64,000 bases of DNA from JADJWR01 sp964509545 (GTDB taxonomy: Bacteria; Pseudomonadota; Gammaproteobacteria; Burkholderiales; Burkholderiaceae_F). The number at the start of each line of letters is the position of its first letter. Position 1 is the first letter of the stretch. The notes beneath the pieces are model-generated. The model was not told the DNA's origin and searched no databases. It saw only the letters and a program-made list of their open reading frames with translations. This document shows, in pieces, positions 44,890 to 53,884 of this stretch. The position numbers and the translations under genes were made by a program. The stretch lies in contig CAZDXQ010000015.1 in NCBI GenBank assembly GCA_964509545.1, forward strand, positions 1 through 64,000. The letters run 5' to 3'.

Positions 44890-46488
44890 ATGAAATTGAC
44901 TCCAGGCGCACTGACGCTCGACGACCTGCAGGGGGTGCACGGCGGCGGCGCGCCGATCGAGATCGACCCCGCCGCGATGGCCGCGGTGAAGGCGAGCGCC
45001 GCCGTCGTCGCCGGCGCCGCCTCGGGCAGCGCGCCGGTCTATGGCGTCAACACGGGCTTCGGCAAGCTCGCTTCGACGCGCATCAGCGAAGCCGACCTCG
45101 CCACGCTGCAGCTGAACCTGATCCGCTCGCACAGTGTCGGCGTCGGCGAACCACTGCAGCCGGCGGTGGTACGGCTGATGCTGGCGATCAAGGCGGCAAG
45201 CCTGGCGCGCGGACACTCCGGCGTCCGGCCGCAGGTGATCGACGCCCTGGTCAAGGTGCACAACGCCGGCCTGGTGCCGTATGTGCCGAGCCAGGGCTCG
45301 GTCGGCGCCTCGGGCGACCTGGCACCGTTGGCGCACATGACGCTGGCCCTGCTGGGCGAGGGCGACATGCTGGTCGACGGCCGACGCACCCCGGCCGCGC
45401 CGCTGCTCGCCCGAGCCGGCGTCGAACCGCTGCGGCTGCAGGCCAAGGAAGGCCTGGCCCTGATCAACGGCACGCAGACTTCGACCGCGCTGGCCCTGCA
45501 TGCCCTGTTTTGCTTCGAGCCGGTGCTCGAGGCGGCACTGGTGATCGGCGCGCTCACCGTGGATGCGGCGCGCGGCAGCGACGGGCCATTCGACCCGCGC
45601 ATCCACGTGCTGCGCGGCCAGCCGGGCCAGATCGACGTCGCCCAGTACTACCGCGCGCTGCTGGTCGGAAGCCGCATCCGCGCCTCGCACGTCGAAGGCG
45701 ACGATCGCGTGCAGGACCCGTACTGCCTGCGCTGCCAGCCGCAGGTGGTCGGCGCCTGCCTCGACCAGTTGCGCCACGCGGCGCTGGTGCTGCTGCGCGA
45801 GGCCAACGCGGTGACCGACAACCCGCTGGTGTTTGTCGAGGGCGCGGCGGCGCCGGACGGACACGAAGCCGGCGCCTCGGCCGGAACCGATGCCGGACAT
45901 CGCGGCACCATCATCTCCGGCGGCAACTTCCATGCCGAGCCCGTGGCTCTGGCCGCCGACGGCATGGCCAACGCCATCGCCGAGGTGGGCGCGATTGCCG
46001 AACGCCGCATCGCCATGCTGATCGACAGCAACGTGTCGCGCCTGCCGCCGTTCCTCACCGCCAACGCCGGCCTGAACTCCGGCTTCATGATCGCTCATGT
46101 GACGGCGGCGGCGCTGGCCAGCGAGAACAAGTCGCTGGCGCACCCGGCCAGCGTCGACAGCCTGCCGACCTCGGCCAATCAGGAGGATCACGTCAGCATG
46201 GCGACATTCGCCGCGCGCCGGCTGCAGCCGATGATCGCCAACACCGCGCATATCCTCGGCATCGAGCTGCTCGCCGCGGCTCAGGGCATCGAGTTCCTGC
46301 GGCCGCTGGCGAGTTCGGCGGCACTGGAGGCCGTGCATGCGCTGCTGCGCAGCCAATGTCCTTCGGTCGAACAGGACCGCCATCTGGCGCCCGACATCGA
46401 GCGTGCCACGCGGCTCGTGACCGACGGTTCGCTGTCGAGAATCTTCCGCCGGCTGCCCGCGCTGCCGGCGCTCTGGGTGACGGCGTAG
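44890..46488 (+). CDS. hutH: Histidine ammonia-lyase HutH
   Basis: A 532-residue enzyme removing ammonia from histidine to give urocanate. The MIO prosthetic group forms from Ala-Ser-Gly in SVGASGDLAPLAH, near residue 144. Other signatures: YGVNTGFGKLA near the start, NGTQ, LREANAVTDNPLV and SGGNFHAEP. It is about 20 residues longer than usual: a Gly/Ala-rich stretch (residues about 318-338) is inserted just before the GGNFH segment. Separated from hutU by 169 bp containing a repeat. Confidence 0.97.
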   Translation: MKLTPGALTLDDLQGVHGGGAPIEIDPAAMAAVKASAAVVAGAASGSAPVYGVNTGFGKLASTRISEADLATLQLNLIRSHSVGVGEPLQPAVVRLMLAIKAASLARGHSGVRPQVIDALVKVHNAGLVPYVPSQGSVGASGDLAPLAHMTLALLGEGDMLVDGRRTPAAPLLARAGVEPLRLQAKEGLALINGTQTSTALALHALFCFEPVLEAALVIGALTVDAARGSDGPFDPRIHVLRGQPGQIDVAQYYRALLVGSRIRASHVEGDDRVQDPYCLRCQPQVVGACLDQLRHAALVLLREANAVTDNPLVFVEGAAAPDGHEAGASAGTDAGHRGTIISGGNFHAEPVALAADGMANAIAEVGAIAERRIAMLIDSNVSRLPPFLTANAGLNSGFMIAHVTAAALASENKSLAHPASVDSLPTSANQEDHVSMATFAARRLQPMIANTAHILGIELLAAAQGIEFLRPLASSAALEAVHALLRSQCPSVEQDRHLAPDIERATRLVTDGSLSRIFRRLPALPALWVTA

Positions 46489-46679
46489 CAGCCAGGCCTG
46501 AAGCGCAGCGGTCCTTCAACGCGCCGCTGCACGAAGCTGGGTGTCGTCCTTGCGCAGGCGCAGCCCCGTGCTCGAGCACAGCCGCCGGGTTTCCGACGGA
46601 ACTGCTCCAGAATGCCCGAGTCGGGGGCTGCAACCACACGAGCCCACCGCGCCGGGGCGGACGGGCTTTTCTCGGCAGG

Positions 46680-47087
46680 CTACCCCTTGGCGCCCGCGCC
46701 CCCCTTCAGAAAGGCCGCCAGCGGCGCATCCTGGTTGTGCGCATGGGCGGCGAACCAGCCCATCAGCTCATGCGCATAGTGCCGCACGCCGTCGATGTCG
46801 CCGGCGTCGAAACGGCGCCGCACCTCGGCCAGGCGCTCGACGAAGCGGTCGTGCTCGCGCTTGTGCAGCCCGTAGTGCGGGTAGTTCTCCTGCAGCATGT
46901 ACTGCTCTTCGAGCGCGGTATGGCGCAGCATGTGCTCGTGCAGGGCCAGCAGGTGCTCGCCGTAATCGGCCTCGGCCGGGTCGGTCAGCGCATCGACGAT
47001 CGCCTGGAACTCGTAGTGCAGGTCGTCGATCGGCTTGAAGCCGACGAAGATATCGTCGTGTCGCGTCGTGGGCGCGGCCTGGCTCAT
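46680..47087 (-). CDS. Bacteriohemerythrin
   Basis: A 135-residue diiron oxygen-binding protein. Iron ligands are visible: His in IDDLHYEFQ, His and Glu in LRHTALEEQYM, His residues in HYGLHKREHDRF and His/Asp in AHNQDAPLA. It may carry or sense oxygen, or help metalloenzymes. Single-domain, cytoplasmic. GGAG lies before the ATG. The 190 bp on its left hold nothing recognised. Confidence 0.9.
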   Translation of the reverse strand: MSQAAPTTRHDDIFVGFKPIDDLHYEFQAIVDALTDPAEADYGEHLLALHEHMLRHTALEEQYMLQENYPHYGLHKREHDRFVERLAEVRRRFDAGDIDGVRHYAHELMGWFAAHAHNQDAPLAAFLKGGAGAKG

Positions 47088-47234
47088 GGCGGTCTCCAAG
47101 CGGGTTGACTGCGCAAAGGTACGGCGTGGCCCGGCCAGCGCGCTTGACCGAGCGCAAACGCCGCCCGATCGCACTTGCGTCCGCCGCCGCAAGCGGCAAA
47201 CTTCGGCCGTCCGATCATCGCCGGGGAGAAAACC

Positions 47235-48770
47235 ATGCTCGAACTGGCCTCGCTGATCAACCGGCAGGCGCGCTTCCGCGGCGCAGCACCGGCGCTGACT
47301 TTCGAGGGCACGACCCACACCTACCAGCAGTTTGCCGAGCGCGTGAACCGCACCGCGCACGCCCTTGCCGGCCTGGGCATCCGCCGCGGCGACAAGGTCG
47401 CGAGCCTGCTCGCCAACTGCCGCGAAGGGGTCGAACTGATCTTTGCCGCGCCGTCGCTCGGGGCGGTGAACGTGCCGCTGTCGCCGCTGCTGATGGGACC
47501 GGGGCTGCGCTCGCTGCTGGCCGATTCGCAGGCGGCGGCGCTGGTGACACAGGTCTCCATGCTGCCGGTGATCGAGTCGATCCGCGACGAACTGCCGCAG
47601 ATGCTGCACCGACGCATCGTGCTGGTCGACGGCGCCGAGCCCGGCTGTTTCGGCCTGGCCGAACTGCGTGCCACGGCCAGTGATGCGCCGCCGCGCGCTG
47701 CGGTCACGCAGGACGACCTGTTCAACATCATGTACACCAGCGGCACCACCGGACTGCCCAAGGGCATCATGCACACGCACTTCGTGCGCGCGATGTACGC
47801 GCTGCAGATGGGAGCAGCCTGGCGCATGACGCCGGAGTCGGTCGTGCTGCACACCGGAGCGATCGTCTTCAACGGCGCCTACACGACGCTGATGCCGTGC
47901 TTTCACCTCGGCGCGCACTACGTGCTGGCGCGGCAGTTCAACGCCGCCGAGACGATCGAGCTGATCGCGCAGCATCGCGTCACGCACACGATGATGGTGC
48001 CAGCGCAGATCGTCGCCCTGCTCGACGCGCCCAATTTCGCGCCGGAGAAACTCGCCTCGCTGCAGATGCTGCTGTCGCTCGGCGCACCGCTGCATGAGGA
48101 ACAGAAAGCGCGCCTGAACCGCCTGCTGCCGGGCCGCTTCTACGAGCTGTATGGGCTGACCGAGGGCTTCGTCACCATCCTCGACGTCGCCGACTCGGTG
48201 CGCAAGGCGGGCTCGGTCGGCGTGCCGCCGCCGTTCTTCTCGATGCGCATCGTGCGCGAGGACGGCAGCGACGCCGCCACCGGCGAAATCGGCGAGATTG
48301 TCGGCCGCGGCCCGATTCTGATGAGCGGCTACCACAACCGGCCCGACCTCACCGAGAAGGCGATCCGCAACGGCTGGCTGTTCACAGGCGACATGGGCTT
48401 CGTCGACGAGGACGGCTACCTGCACCTGGTCGATCGCAAGAAGGACATGATCGATTCCGGCGGCGTCAAGGTCTATCCGCGCGATATCGAGGAAGTCGCC
48501 GCCCGCCATCCGGCCGTGGCCGAGGTCGCGGTGTTTGGCATCCCCGACGACAAGTGGGGCGAGACGCCGGTGGCGGCGGTGATCCTGCACGGCGACGCGC
48601 AGGTCGGGGAGGAGGAACTGCGCGACTGGATCAACGCCCGCGTGGCTGCGCGTTACCAGCGGCTGTCGCGTGTGCTCGTCATGAAGGAGTTCCCGCGCAG
48701 CGCCGCAGGCAAGACTCTGAAGCGCGAGATGCGCGCGCCCTTCTGGGCCGGGCGAGAAAAAAGCATCTGA
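47235..48770 (+). CDS. AMP-dependent acyl-CoA synthetase
   Basis: A 511-residue adenylate-forming ligase. The ATP loop is YTSGTTGLPKG, with YELYGLTEG (A5), TGDMGFVDEDGYLHLVDRKKDMI (A7/A8) and the catalytic Lys in SAAGKTLKREMR (A10). It joins a carboxylic acid to CoA via an acyl-AMP. The pattern resembles medium- or long-chain fatty acid ligases; the substrate is not determined. Divergent from hemerythrin. GGGAGA lies before the ATG. Confidence 0.92.
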   Translation: MLELASLINRQARFRGAAPALTFEGTTHTYQQFAERVNRTAHALAGLGIRRGDKVASLLANCREGVELIFAAPSLGAVNVPLSPLLMGPGLRSLLADSQAAALVTQVSMLPVIESIRDELPQMLHRRIVLVDGAEPGCFGLAELRATASDAPPRAAVTQDDLFNIMYTSGTTGLPKGIMHTHFVRAMYALQMGAAWRMTPESVVLHTGAIVFNGAYTTLMPCFHLGAHYVLARQFNAAETIELIAQHRVTHTMMVPAQIVALLDAPNFAPEKLASLQMLLSLGAPLHEEQKARLNRLLPGRFYELYGLTEGFVTILDVADSVRKAGSVGVPPPFFSMRIVREDGSDAATGEIGEIVGRGPILMSGYHNRPDLTEKAIRNGWLFTGDMGFVDEDGYLHLVDRKKDMIDSGGVKVYPRDIEEVAARHPAVAEVAVFGIPDDKWGETPVAAVILHGDAQVGEEELRDWINARVAARYQRLSRVLVMKEFPRSAAGKTLKREMRAPFWAGREKSI

Positions 48771-48784
48771 GCGCCTCCAGGGCC

Positions 48785-48846
48785 GGGCTGCGCCCAGCCC
48801 GCCCCCCGCGGGGGTCGAGGAAACTTGGGGCGGCCCTGCGTTTCCT
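48785..48846. repeat. Cluster of palindromes past the acyl-CoA synthetase
   Basis: Three hairpins in 62 bp: GGGCTG/CAGCCC (48785-48800), CCCCC-GC-GGGGG (48803-48814) and AGGAAAC/GTTTCCT (48818-48846). They lie 15 bp past the stop, between convergent genes. It may be a terminator-like or dispersed intergenic element known from Burkholderiales; no T-run is present. Confidence 0.5.
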
Positions 48847-48962
48847 TGAGAGGCGTGGGCGTCGATCCAGCGGCTCCCATCGCCCGGAAAGACGGAGGGC
48901 CAGGCACCTCCCGGTGGCTGGCCCGTCCGAGGGCGGGCTCGATGCCCGCCGCAGGTGGTGTA

Positions 48963-49397
48963 TCAGCGATACACCAGAACTGGAACGGTCGAATGCGTCA
49001 GGACCTTCTGCGTTTCGCTCCCAAGTAGTACTGCGCTCAAGCCGCGACGTCCGTGCGAAGCCATGAAGATGACATCGCAGCCGTACTTCTTCGCCGTGTC
49101 GATGATCGCCTCGTACGGTGAAAAGGACTTCACCGTGACCGTCTCGCACGGCACGTTGGCATCCTTGGCCGCCTGCACCACCGGCGCCAACCGCTGTTCA
49201 GCGGCCTGCGCATTGCGCGCCTCGAAGGCCTCCAGCGTTTCCGGCCGGTATTCGGACAGCGTCGAATAGGAGTACGGCTCGACCACGGTCACGCCGACAA
49301 CCGAGGCGCCCAGTTGCCCGGCCATCTTCAGCGCGCCCTGCACCGCCTTGGCCGATAGCTCGGAACCGTCGGTCGGCAGCAGGATCTTCTTGAACAT
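48963..49397 (-). CDS. Universal stress protein, UspA family
   Basis: A 144-residue single Usp domain. The start KKILLPTDGSELSAKAV carries the first nucleotide-binding strand and the C-terminal FMASHGRRGLSAVLLGSETQKVL carries the ATP loop, ending in VPVLVYR. It probably binds ATP and supports stress survival. ATG at 49397. Its neighbours do not hint at a more specific role. Confidence 0.93.
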   Translation of the reverse strand: MFKKILLPTDGSELSAKAVQGALKMAGQLGASVVGVTVVEPYSYSTLSEYRPETLEAFEARNAQAAEQRLAPVVQAAKDANVPCETVTVKSFSPYEAIIDTAKKYGCDVIFMASHGRRGLSAVLLGSETQKVLTHSTVPVLVYR

Positions 49398-49461
49398 TTC
49401 GGTGACTCCGCAGCGTTGAAAGGATCCTAAGCGTACGCCCGTTCGCCGCCCTTGATGACTG

Positions 49462-50256
49462 TCAAGCCGGCGAGGGGCGGATTGCACCGGCCAGATGCCG
49501 CAACGCCGCTGCGGCGGCGGCGAATCCCATGGCGCCGGTCACGGCCACGGTCGAGCCGTAACCGGCGCAGGCCAGCCGCGCCTGCGGCGAGCACTGCTGC
49601 GGCACGCGTATCGGTTCGTCCGAAAACACGGCGGCGACACCGAACCGGCGCACGCGGCCGCCGCTTTCGCGGGCGAATCCGTAGTGCCGGCGCAGCCGAT
49701 AGCGCACCTTGGCCAGCAGCGGATCACCCGTCGCGCGGGCCAGATCGTCCTGGCGCAGCCGCGTCGGATCGAGCCGGCCGCCGGCAGCGCCGCAGGTGAT
49801 GATCGCGATCGACGCCGCGCGGCAGGCGGCAATCAGCGCTGCCTTGGCGCTGACCTGATCGATGCAGTCGAGCACGACGTCGTATCCCGCGGCGAGCCGC
49901 GCCGCGTTCTGCGCATCGACGAACTCCTCGACCGGCACCACCGCGCAGGCCGGATTGATCGCGCCAATGCGCTCGGCCATCGCCAGCACCTTGGCCTTGC
50001 CGTAAGCATCGCCGAGCGCATGAATCTGGCGGTTGGTGTTGCTTTCGGCGATGTGGTCGAGATCGATCAGCGCGATCGTGCCGACGCCGCTGCGCGCCAG
50101 CGCCTCCGCCGCCCAGGAGCCGACGCCGCCGACGCCGACCACCGCGGCCTTCGCCGCATGCAGCCGCGCATACGCCGCGGCGCCGTACAGCCGCGCCACA
50201 CCGGCAAAGCGGCGGTCGAGGTCGACGTCGAGCGCAGCCGGCTGCGGGCGATCCAT
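49462..50256 (-). CDS. tcdA: tRNA threonylcarbamoyladenosine dehydratase TcdA
   Basis: A 264-residue E1/ThiF-like enzyme that cyclises t6A at position 37 of ANN-reading tRNAs using ATP. Signatures: ARLYG near residue 22, nucleotide motif VVGVGGVGSWAAEALARSG, LIDLDHIAESNTNRQIHAL with the ATP-binding Arg, and DCIDQVSAKAALI. The CsdA/CsdE sulfur genes that sometimes accompany it are absent here. Starts 6 bp after the TerB/DUF697 gene, so likely co-transcribed. Confidence 0.93.
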   Translation of the reverse strand: MDRPQPAALDVDLDRRFAGVARLYGAAAYARLHAAKAAVVGVGGVGSWAAEALARSGVGTIALIDLDHIAESNTNRQIHALGDAYGKAKVLAMAERIGAINPACAVVPVEEFVDAQNAARLAAGYDVVLDCIDQVSAKAALIAACRAASIAIITCGAAGGRLDPTRLRQDDLARATGDPLLAKVRYRLRRHYGFARESGGRVRRFGVAAVFSDEPIRVPQQCSPQARLACAGYGSTVAVTGAMGFAAAAAALRHLAGAIRPSPA

Positions 50257-50262
50257 CGTCCC

Positions 50263-51222
50263 TCAGCGCTCGCGCACCATCTGCACGATGCGGTTGACGT
50301 CGATCGTGCGCGCCTGCTGCTCGATCTGCGGCTGGTAGCGGCCCTGCAGGCCGCGCGCCTCCTGCACCATGCCGTCGAACGCGTCTTTCAGCATCTGCGT
50401 GGTCATCGTCCGCCCGCCGGCGTAGTAGCGCACCGCGACCTTGCCCAGCGCATAAGTGGTGGCGAAGGAGAACGCTACGCCGGTGGCGCCACGCGCCAGC
50501 GAACCGGCCATGCGCCCCGCGACCTTGCCGAACAGGCCGCCGATCAGCTTGCGGCCGATCTCCTCGAGGTACTGGCCGGTCAGGCCCACGCCCATCGCCG
50601 CCAGCAGGTCCTTGATGTGGCCGCGGTCCAGCTCGTAACCATGTGCCTTGCCGATGCGGTAGACCATGCGCATCTGCAGCGGGATGATCGCCATCGACGC
50701 CATCGACTGCGGCAGCAGTTCGAGGGCGCCGTTCAGGATCGAAGTGTTAAGGATCATCTTTTCCAGTTCGGCCGCATCGGCGGCCACGGCCGCCACGACC
50801 TGAGCCTGCGCTGAACCCTGGGCCGGTGCCGGCGCGGCAAGCGCAGTGGTCGCCAGCGCGTCGGCGATCGCCGCCGGCTCGGCCATCTGCGGCGGCGTCA
50901 GGTTCAGCGCCGCGCCGAGCTCGCCCAGAAAGCGCGTTTCAGCCTCGTTGCGCAGGCCGTCCGCATCGCACACGCCCACGGCCAGTTCGAAAGCCAGTTG
51001 CCGCAGCTCGGTGCTGCCGAGGGTCGCCGCCGCCTGCGTGACGCCGATGCGCTTGAGCAGCACGTCCTGATACAGCGCCGGCAGGTTCAGGCCGGAGGCC
51101 GCCGCGTCAAGAGACTCGGCCACGCGCCGGACTTCGTCGCGCTCGGCGTCGGCCTTGTGGCCATCGGCGTAGGCCGCCATCAGGGCGATGGCCAGCACGG
51201 CTCGGGTTTCTTCGGTGTTCAT
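50263..51222 (-). CDS. TerB-like plus DUF697 membrane-associated protein
   Basis: A 319-residue protein with two parts. Residues 1-115 form a TerB-type helical bundle (AIALMAAYADGHKADAERDEV with acidic residues). An Ala-rich linker follows. Residues about 155-319 match DUF697/YcjF (IIPLQMRMVYRIGKAHGYELDRGHIKDLLAAMGVG), with Gly-rich hydrophobic segments that may enter the membrane. Its role is unknown; TerB domains occur in tellurite and stress systems. Divergent from the Crp/Fnr gene. Confidence 0.75.
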   Translation of the reverse strand: MNTEETRAVLAIALMAAYADGHKADAERDEVRRVAESLDAAASGLNLPALYQDVLLKRIGVTQAAATLGSTELRQLAFELAVGVCDADGLRNEAETRFLGELGAALNLTPPQMAEPAAIADALATTALAAPAPAQGSAQAQVVAAVAADAAELEKMILNTSILNGALELLPQSMASMAIIPLQMRMVYRIGKAHGYELDRGHIKDLLAAMGVGLTGQYLEEIGRKLIGGLFGKVAGRMAGSLARGATGVAFSFATTYALGKVAVRYYAGGRTMTTQMLKDAFDGMVQEARGLQGRYQPQIEQQARTIDVNRIVQMVRER

Positions 51223-51276
51223 CGAGGCTGCTCACTCCAAGTGGGTCGCGAGCCGAAAGCTTGCCATACTGGCGCC

Positions 51277-52038
51277 GTGAACAGACAGAAGCAGGACGCG
51301 CCCGCACCGGTGAAGAGCCTCGGCGTTGCCGCCGAGGACGCGCAGGCGCGACTGCTCGCCGCCTATCCCTCGCTGGCCGACCTGCCGCCCTTACTGCGCC
51401 ACGAAATGCTCGGGCAACTTACGGTGCTGCGCCTGCCGGCGGGCAGCGTGCTGTTTCGCGAGCAGGATGCCTGCACTGGCTTCCCGATGGTGCTCGGCGG
51501 CCGCGTGCGCATCAGCCGCGTGCTGGCCGACGGCCGCGAACTGGTGCTCTACGACGTCGGTCCCGGCGAAAGCTGCGTGCTGTCGACGACCTGCCTGCTC
51601 GGCAACGCGCGCTACAACGCGCACGGCGTCTGCGAGACCGACATCGAACTGGCGCTGCTGCCGCGGGCCGTATTCGACCGCCTCGTCGCCGAGCATCCGC
51701 CGTTCCGCACGGCGGTGTTCAATCTTTTCGGCGAACGCCTCGTGCGGCTGGTCGAACTGGCCGAGGCCGTTGGATTTCAACGGGTCGAGCAGCGGCTGGC
51801 CGCCGCCCTGCTCGGTGTCGGCCGCGAACTGCGCACGTCGCACGAGAAGCTGTCGCAGCGGCTGGGCACATCACGCGAAACCGTCAGCCGGGCGCTGAAG
51901 GTCTTCGAGGGCAACGGATGGGTCAGGCTTAGCCGCGGTGCGATCGAAATCCTGCAGCCGCAGAAACTGCGCGCGCTGGCCGACGGCGGCGCCCTTTCTG
52001 TGATCCCCGTCACTGAAGGGCAGCGGGCGCGGCAATAA
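51277..52038 (+). CDS. Crp/Fnr family transcriptional regulator
   Basis: A 253-residue regulator. The cyclic-nucleotide-type beta roll (residues about 45-150) is followed by the helix-turn-helix KLSQRLGTSRETVSRALKVFEGNGWV. The N-terminal four-Cys cluster of Fnr is absent; Cys residues occur only within the sensor domain, so heme, redox or no ligand is possible. Start GTG at 51277. An extended -10 (TGCCATACT) ends six bases before it, so the mRNA may be leaderless. Followed after 50 bp by the DUF2892 gene. Confidence 0.88.
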   Translation: MNRQKQDAPAPVKSLGVAAEDAQARLLAAYPSLADLPPLLRHEMLGQLTVLRLPAGSVLFREQDACTGFPMVLGGRVRISRVLADGRELVLYDVGPGESCVLSTTCLLGNARYNAHGVCETDIELALLPRAVFDRLVAEHPPFRTAVFNLFGERLVRLVELAEAVGFQRVEQRLAAALLGVGRELRTSHEKLSQRLGTSRETVSRALKVFEGNGWVRLSRGAIEILQPQKLRALADGGALSVIPVTEGQRARQ

Positions 52039-52088
52039 CCTGCGTTCGTGGGCCCGCTTCCGGGTCCAGCAACCCAATGGAGACATTG

Positions 52089-52295
52089 ATGAAAGCCAAT
52101 GTGGGCGGCATCGACCGCATCCTGCGCATCGCCGTCGGCGCGCTGCTGATCGTGCTCGCGGCACTCAACGTGATCGGCGCGTGGGGCTATATCGGCATCG
52201 TTCCGCTGCTGACCGGCCTGTTCCGTTTCTGCCCGGTTTATCTGCCCTTCGGCTGGAGCAGCTGCGAAACGAGGTCCGGCAAGGCGAACGCGTAG
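52089..52295 (+). CDS. DUF2892 membrane protein
   Basis: A 68-residue protein with two hydrophobic segments and the family's start (MKANVGGIDRILRIAVGALL) and end (LTGLFRFCPVYLPFGWSSCET), where a Cys pair lies at the membrane edge. Such proteins often go with rhodanese or Crp/Fnr-type regulators. Function is unknown, possibly sulfur or redox. GGAG six bases upstream fixes the start at 52089 rather than the ATG four codons earlier. Confidence 0.85.
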   Translation: MKANVGGIDRILRIAVGALLIVLAALNVIGAWGYIGIVPLLTGLFRFCPVYLPFGWSSCETRSGKANA

Positions 52296-52353
52296 CGCTG
52301 TAGCACGCTGCGCCGGCGGGCGGCGCAGTTCGTGCCCGCCCGGACAGGCGGTG

Positions 52354-53778
52354 CTAATGCACCGCCTTGACCATGTCCTCGACGACCTTCTTGGCGTCGC
52401 CGAAGACCATCATCGTCTTGTCCATGTAGAACAGTTCATTGTCCAGCCCGGCGTAGCCGGCGGCCATCGAGCGCTTGTTGACGATGATCTGCCGTGCCTT
52501 GTAGGCCTCGAGGATCGGCATGCCGGCGATCGGGCTCTTCGGATCCTTGGCGGCGGGGTTGACCACGTCGTTGGCGCCGAGCACCAGCACCACGTCGGTG
52601 TCGGCGAACTCGGAGTTGATGTCCTCCATCTCGAAGACCTGGTCGTAGGGCACCTCGGCCTCGGCCAGCAGAACGTTCATGTGCCCCGGCATGCGCCCGG
52701 CGACCGGATGGATCGCATAGCGCACGCGGATGCCCTTCTCGATCAGCTTGTCGGCCAGTTCCTTCAGCGGGTGCTGGGCGCGGGCCACCGCCAGCCCGTA
52801 GCCGGGAACGATCACCACGCTTTCGGCGTTGGCCATCAGGAAGGCCGCGTCGTCGGGTGAACCGCTCTTCACCGGCCTTTGTTCCGCAGCGCCCGCCGCC
52901 ACCCCGCCTTCCTGGCCGAAGCCGCCGAGGATGACGTTGAAGAACGAGCGGTTCATCGCCTTGCACATGATGTAGGACAGGATCGCGCCGGACGAACCGA
53001 CCAGGCTGCCGGCGATGATCAGCATCGAGTTGTTCAGCGAAAAGCCGATGCCGGCCGCCGCCCAGCCCGAGTAGCTGTTGAGCATCGACACCACCACCGG
53101 CATGTCGGCGCCGCCGATGGGGATGATGATCAGCACGCCGAGCACGAAGGCGATGGCCAGCATCGCCCAGAACGGCAGCCACTGCTGGGTCGCGGCGAAC
53201 CAGATGCCGAACACCAGCATGGCGATCGCCAGCACGAGGTTCAGCATGTGCTGGCCGGGGAAGACGACCGGCGCGCTCTTGAACACGCGCAGCTTGTAGC
53301 GGCCGGCCAGCTTGCCGAAGGCGATCACCGAGCCGGAGAAGGTGATCGCGCCGACGAAGGCGCCGATGAAAAGCTCCACCCGGTTGCCGACCGGGATCAG
53401 TTCGCCCTTGGCGACGATGTTGAACGCCCACGGCTCCGCCACCGTGGCGATGGCGATGAACACCGCCGCCAGGCCGACCATCGAGTGCATGAAGGCAACC
53501 ATCTCGGGCATCTTGGTCATCTCGACCTTGAAGGCGATGGTGGTGCCGATCGCGCCGCCGACCACCAGTCCGGCGAGGATCCAGCCCATGCCGACGCCGG
53601 CCATCCCGGGTGCGACGCGGAAGATCAGCGCCACCGTGGTGACCATGGCGATGGCCATGCCGACCATGCCGAACACGTTGCCGGCGCGCGAGGTGGTCGG
53701 ATGCGACAGGCCCTTGAGCGCCTGGATAAAGCACACCGACGCGACGAGGTACAGAAGGATGACGAGGTTGAGGTTCAT
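52354..53778 (-). CDS. pntB: Proton-translocating NAD(P) transhydrogenase beta subunit
   Basis: A 474-residue subunit: nine or so membrane helices (residues 1-265; domain II) and the NADP-binding domain III at the C-terminus (VVIVPGYGLAVARAQHPLKEL, HPVAGRMPGHMNVLLAEA, GANDVVNPAAKDP). With the two alpha proteins it uses proton motive force to make NADPH from NADH. ATG at 53778. Last of the leftward pnt cluster, separated from pntA2 by a REP element. Confidence 0.96.
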   Translation of the reverse strand: MNLNLVILLYLVASVCFIQALKGLSHPTTSRAGNVFGMVGMAIAMVTTVALIFRVAPGMAGVGMGWILAGLVVGGAIGTTIAFKVEMTKMPEMVAFMHSMVGLAAVFIAIATVAEPWAFNIVAKGELIPVGNRVELFIGAFVGAITFSGSVIAFGKLAGRYKLRVFKSAPVVFPGQHMLNLVLAIAMLVFGIWFAATQQWLPFWAMLAIAFVLGVLIIIPIGGADMPVVVSMLNSYSGWAAAGIGFSLNNSMLIIAGSLVGSSGAILSYIMCKAMNRSFFNVILGGFGQEGGVAAGAAEQRPVKSGSPDDAAFLMANAESVVIVPGYGLAVARAQHPLKELADKLIEKGIRVRYAIHPVAGRMPGHMNVLLAEAEVPYDQVFEMEDINSEFADTDVVLVLGANDVVNPAAKDPKSPIAGMPILEAYKARQIIVNKRSMAAGYAGLDNELFYMDKTMMVFGDAKKVVEDMVKAVH

Positions 53779-53799
53779 TCCGCACTCCGCGCGACCGTC

Positions 53800-53863
53800 G
53801 TCCCGGCGCAGGCCGGGACCCAAGTTTCAGTGCGCCCCGATCGGGCCCCGGCCTGCGCCGGGG
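53800..53863. repeat. REP-type palindromic element, copy 2
   Basis: GTCCCGGCGCAGGCCGGGAC (53800-53819) has an 8-bp stem; a second inverted hairpin CCCCGGC-CTGC-GCCGGGG is at 53846-53863. The pieces GGGACCCAAGTTTCAGTGC between them match copy 4 (GGGGCCCAAGTGTCCAGTGC) closely. It lies between pntA2 and pntB and could shape the ratio of the two messages. Confidence 0.85.
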
Positions 53864-53884
53864 CGACGCGTGGCTTGATGGTCA

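Noticed and set aside
52309..52327. TGCGCCG/CGGCGCA hairpin as terminator between DUF2892 and pntB genes
   Set aside because: Perfect 7-bp stem but no T-run on either strand; too weak a case to list as a terminator.
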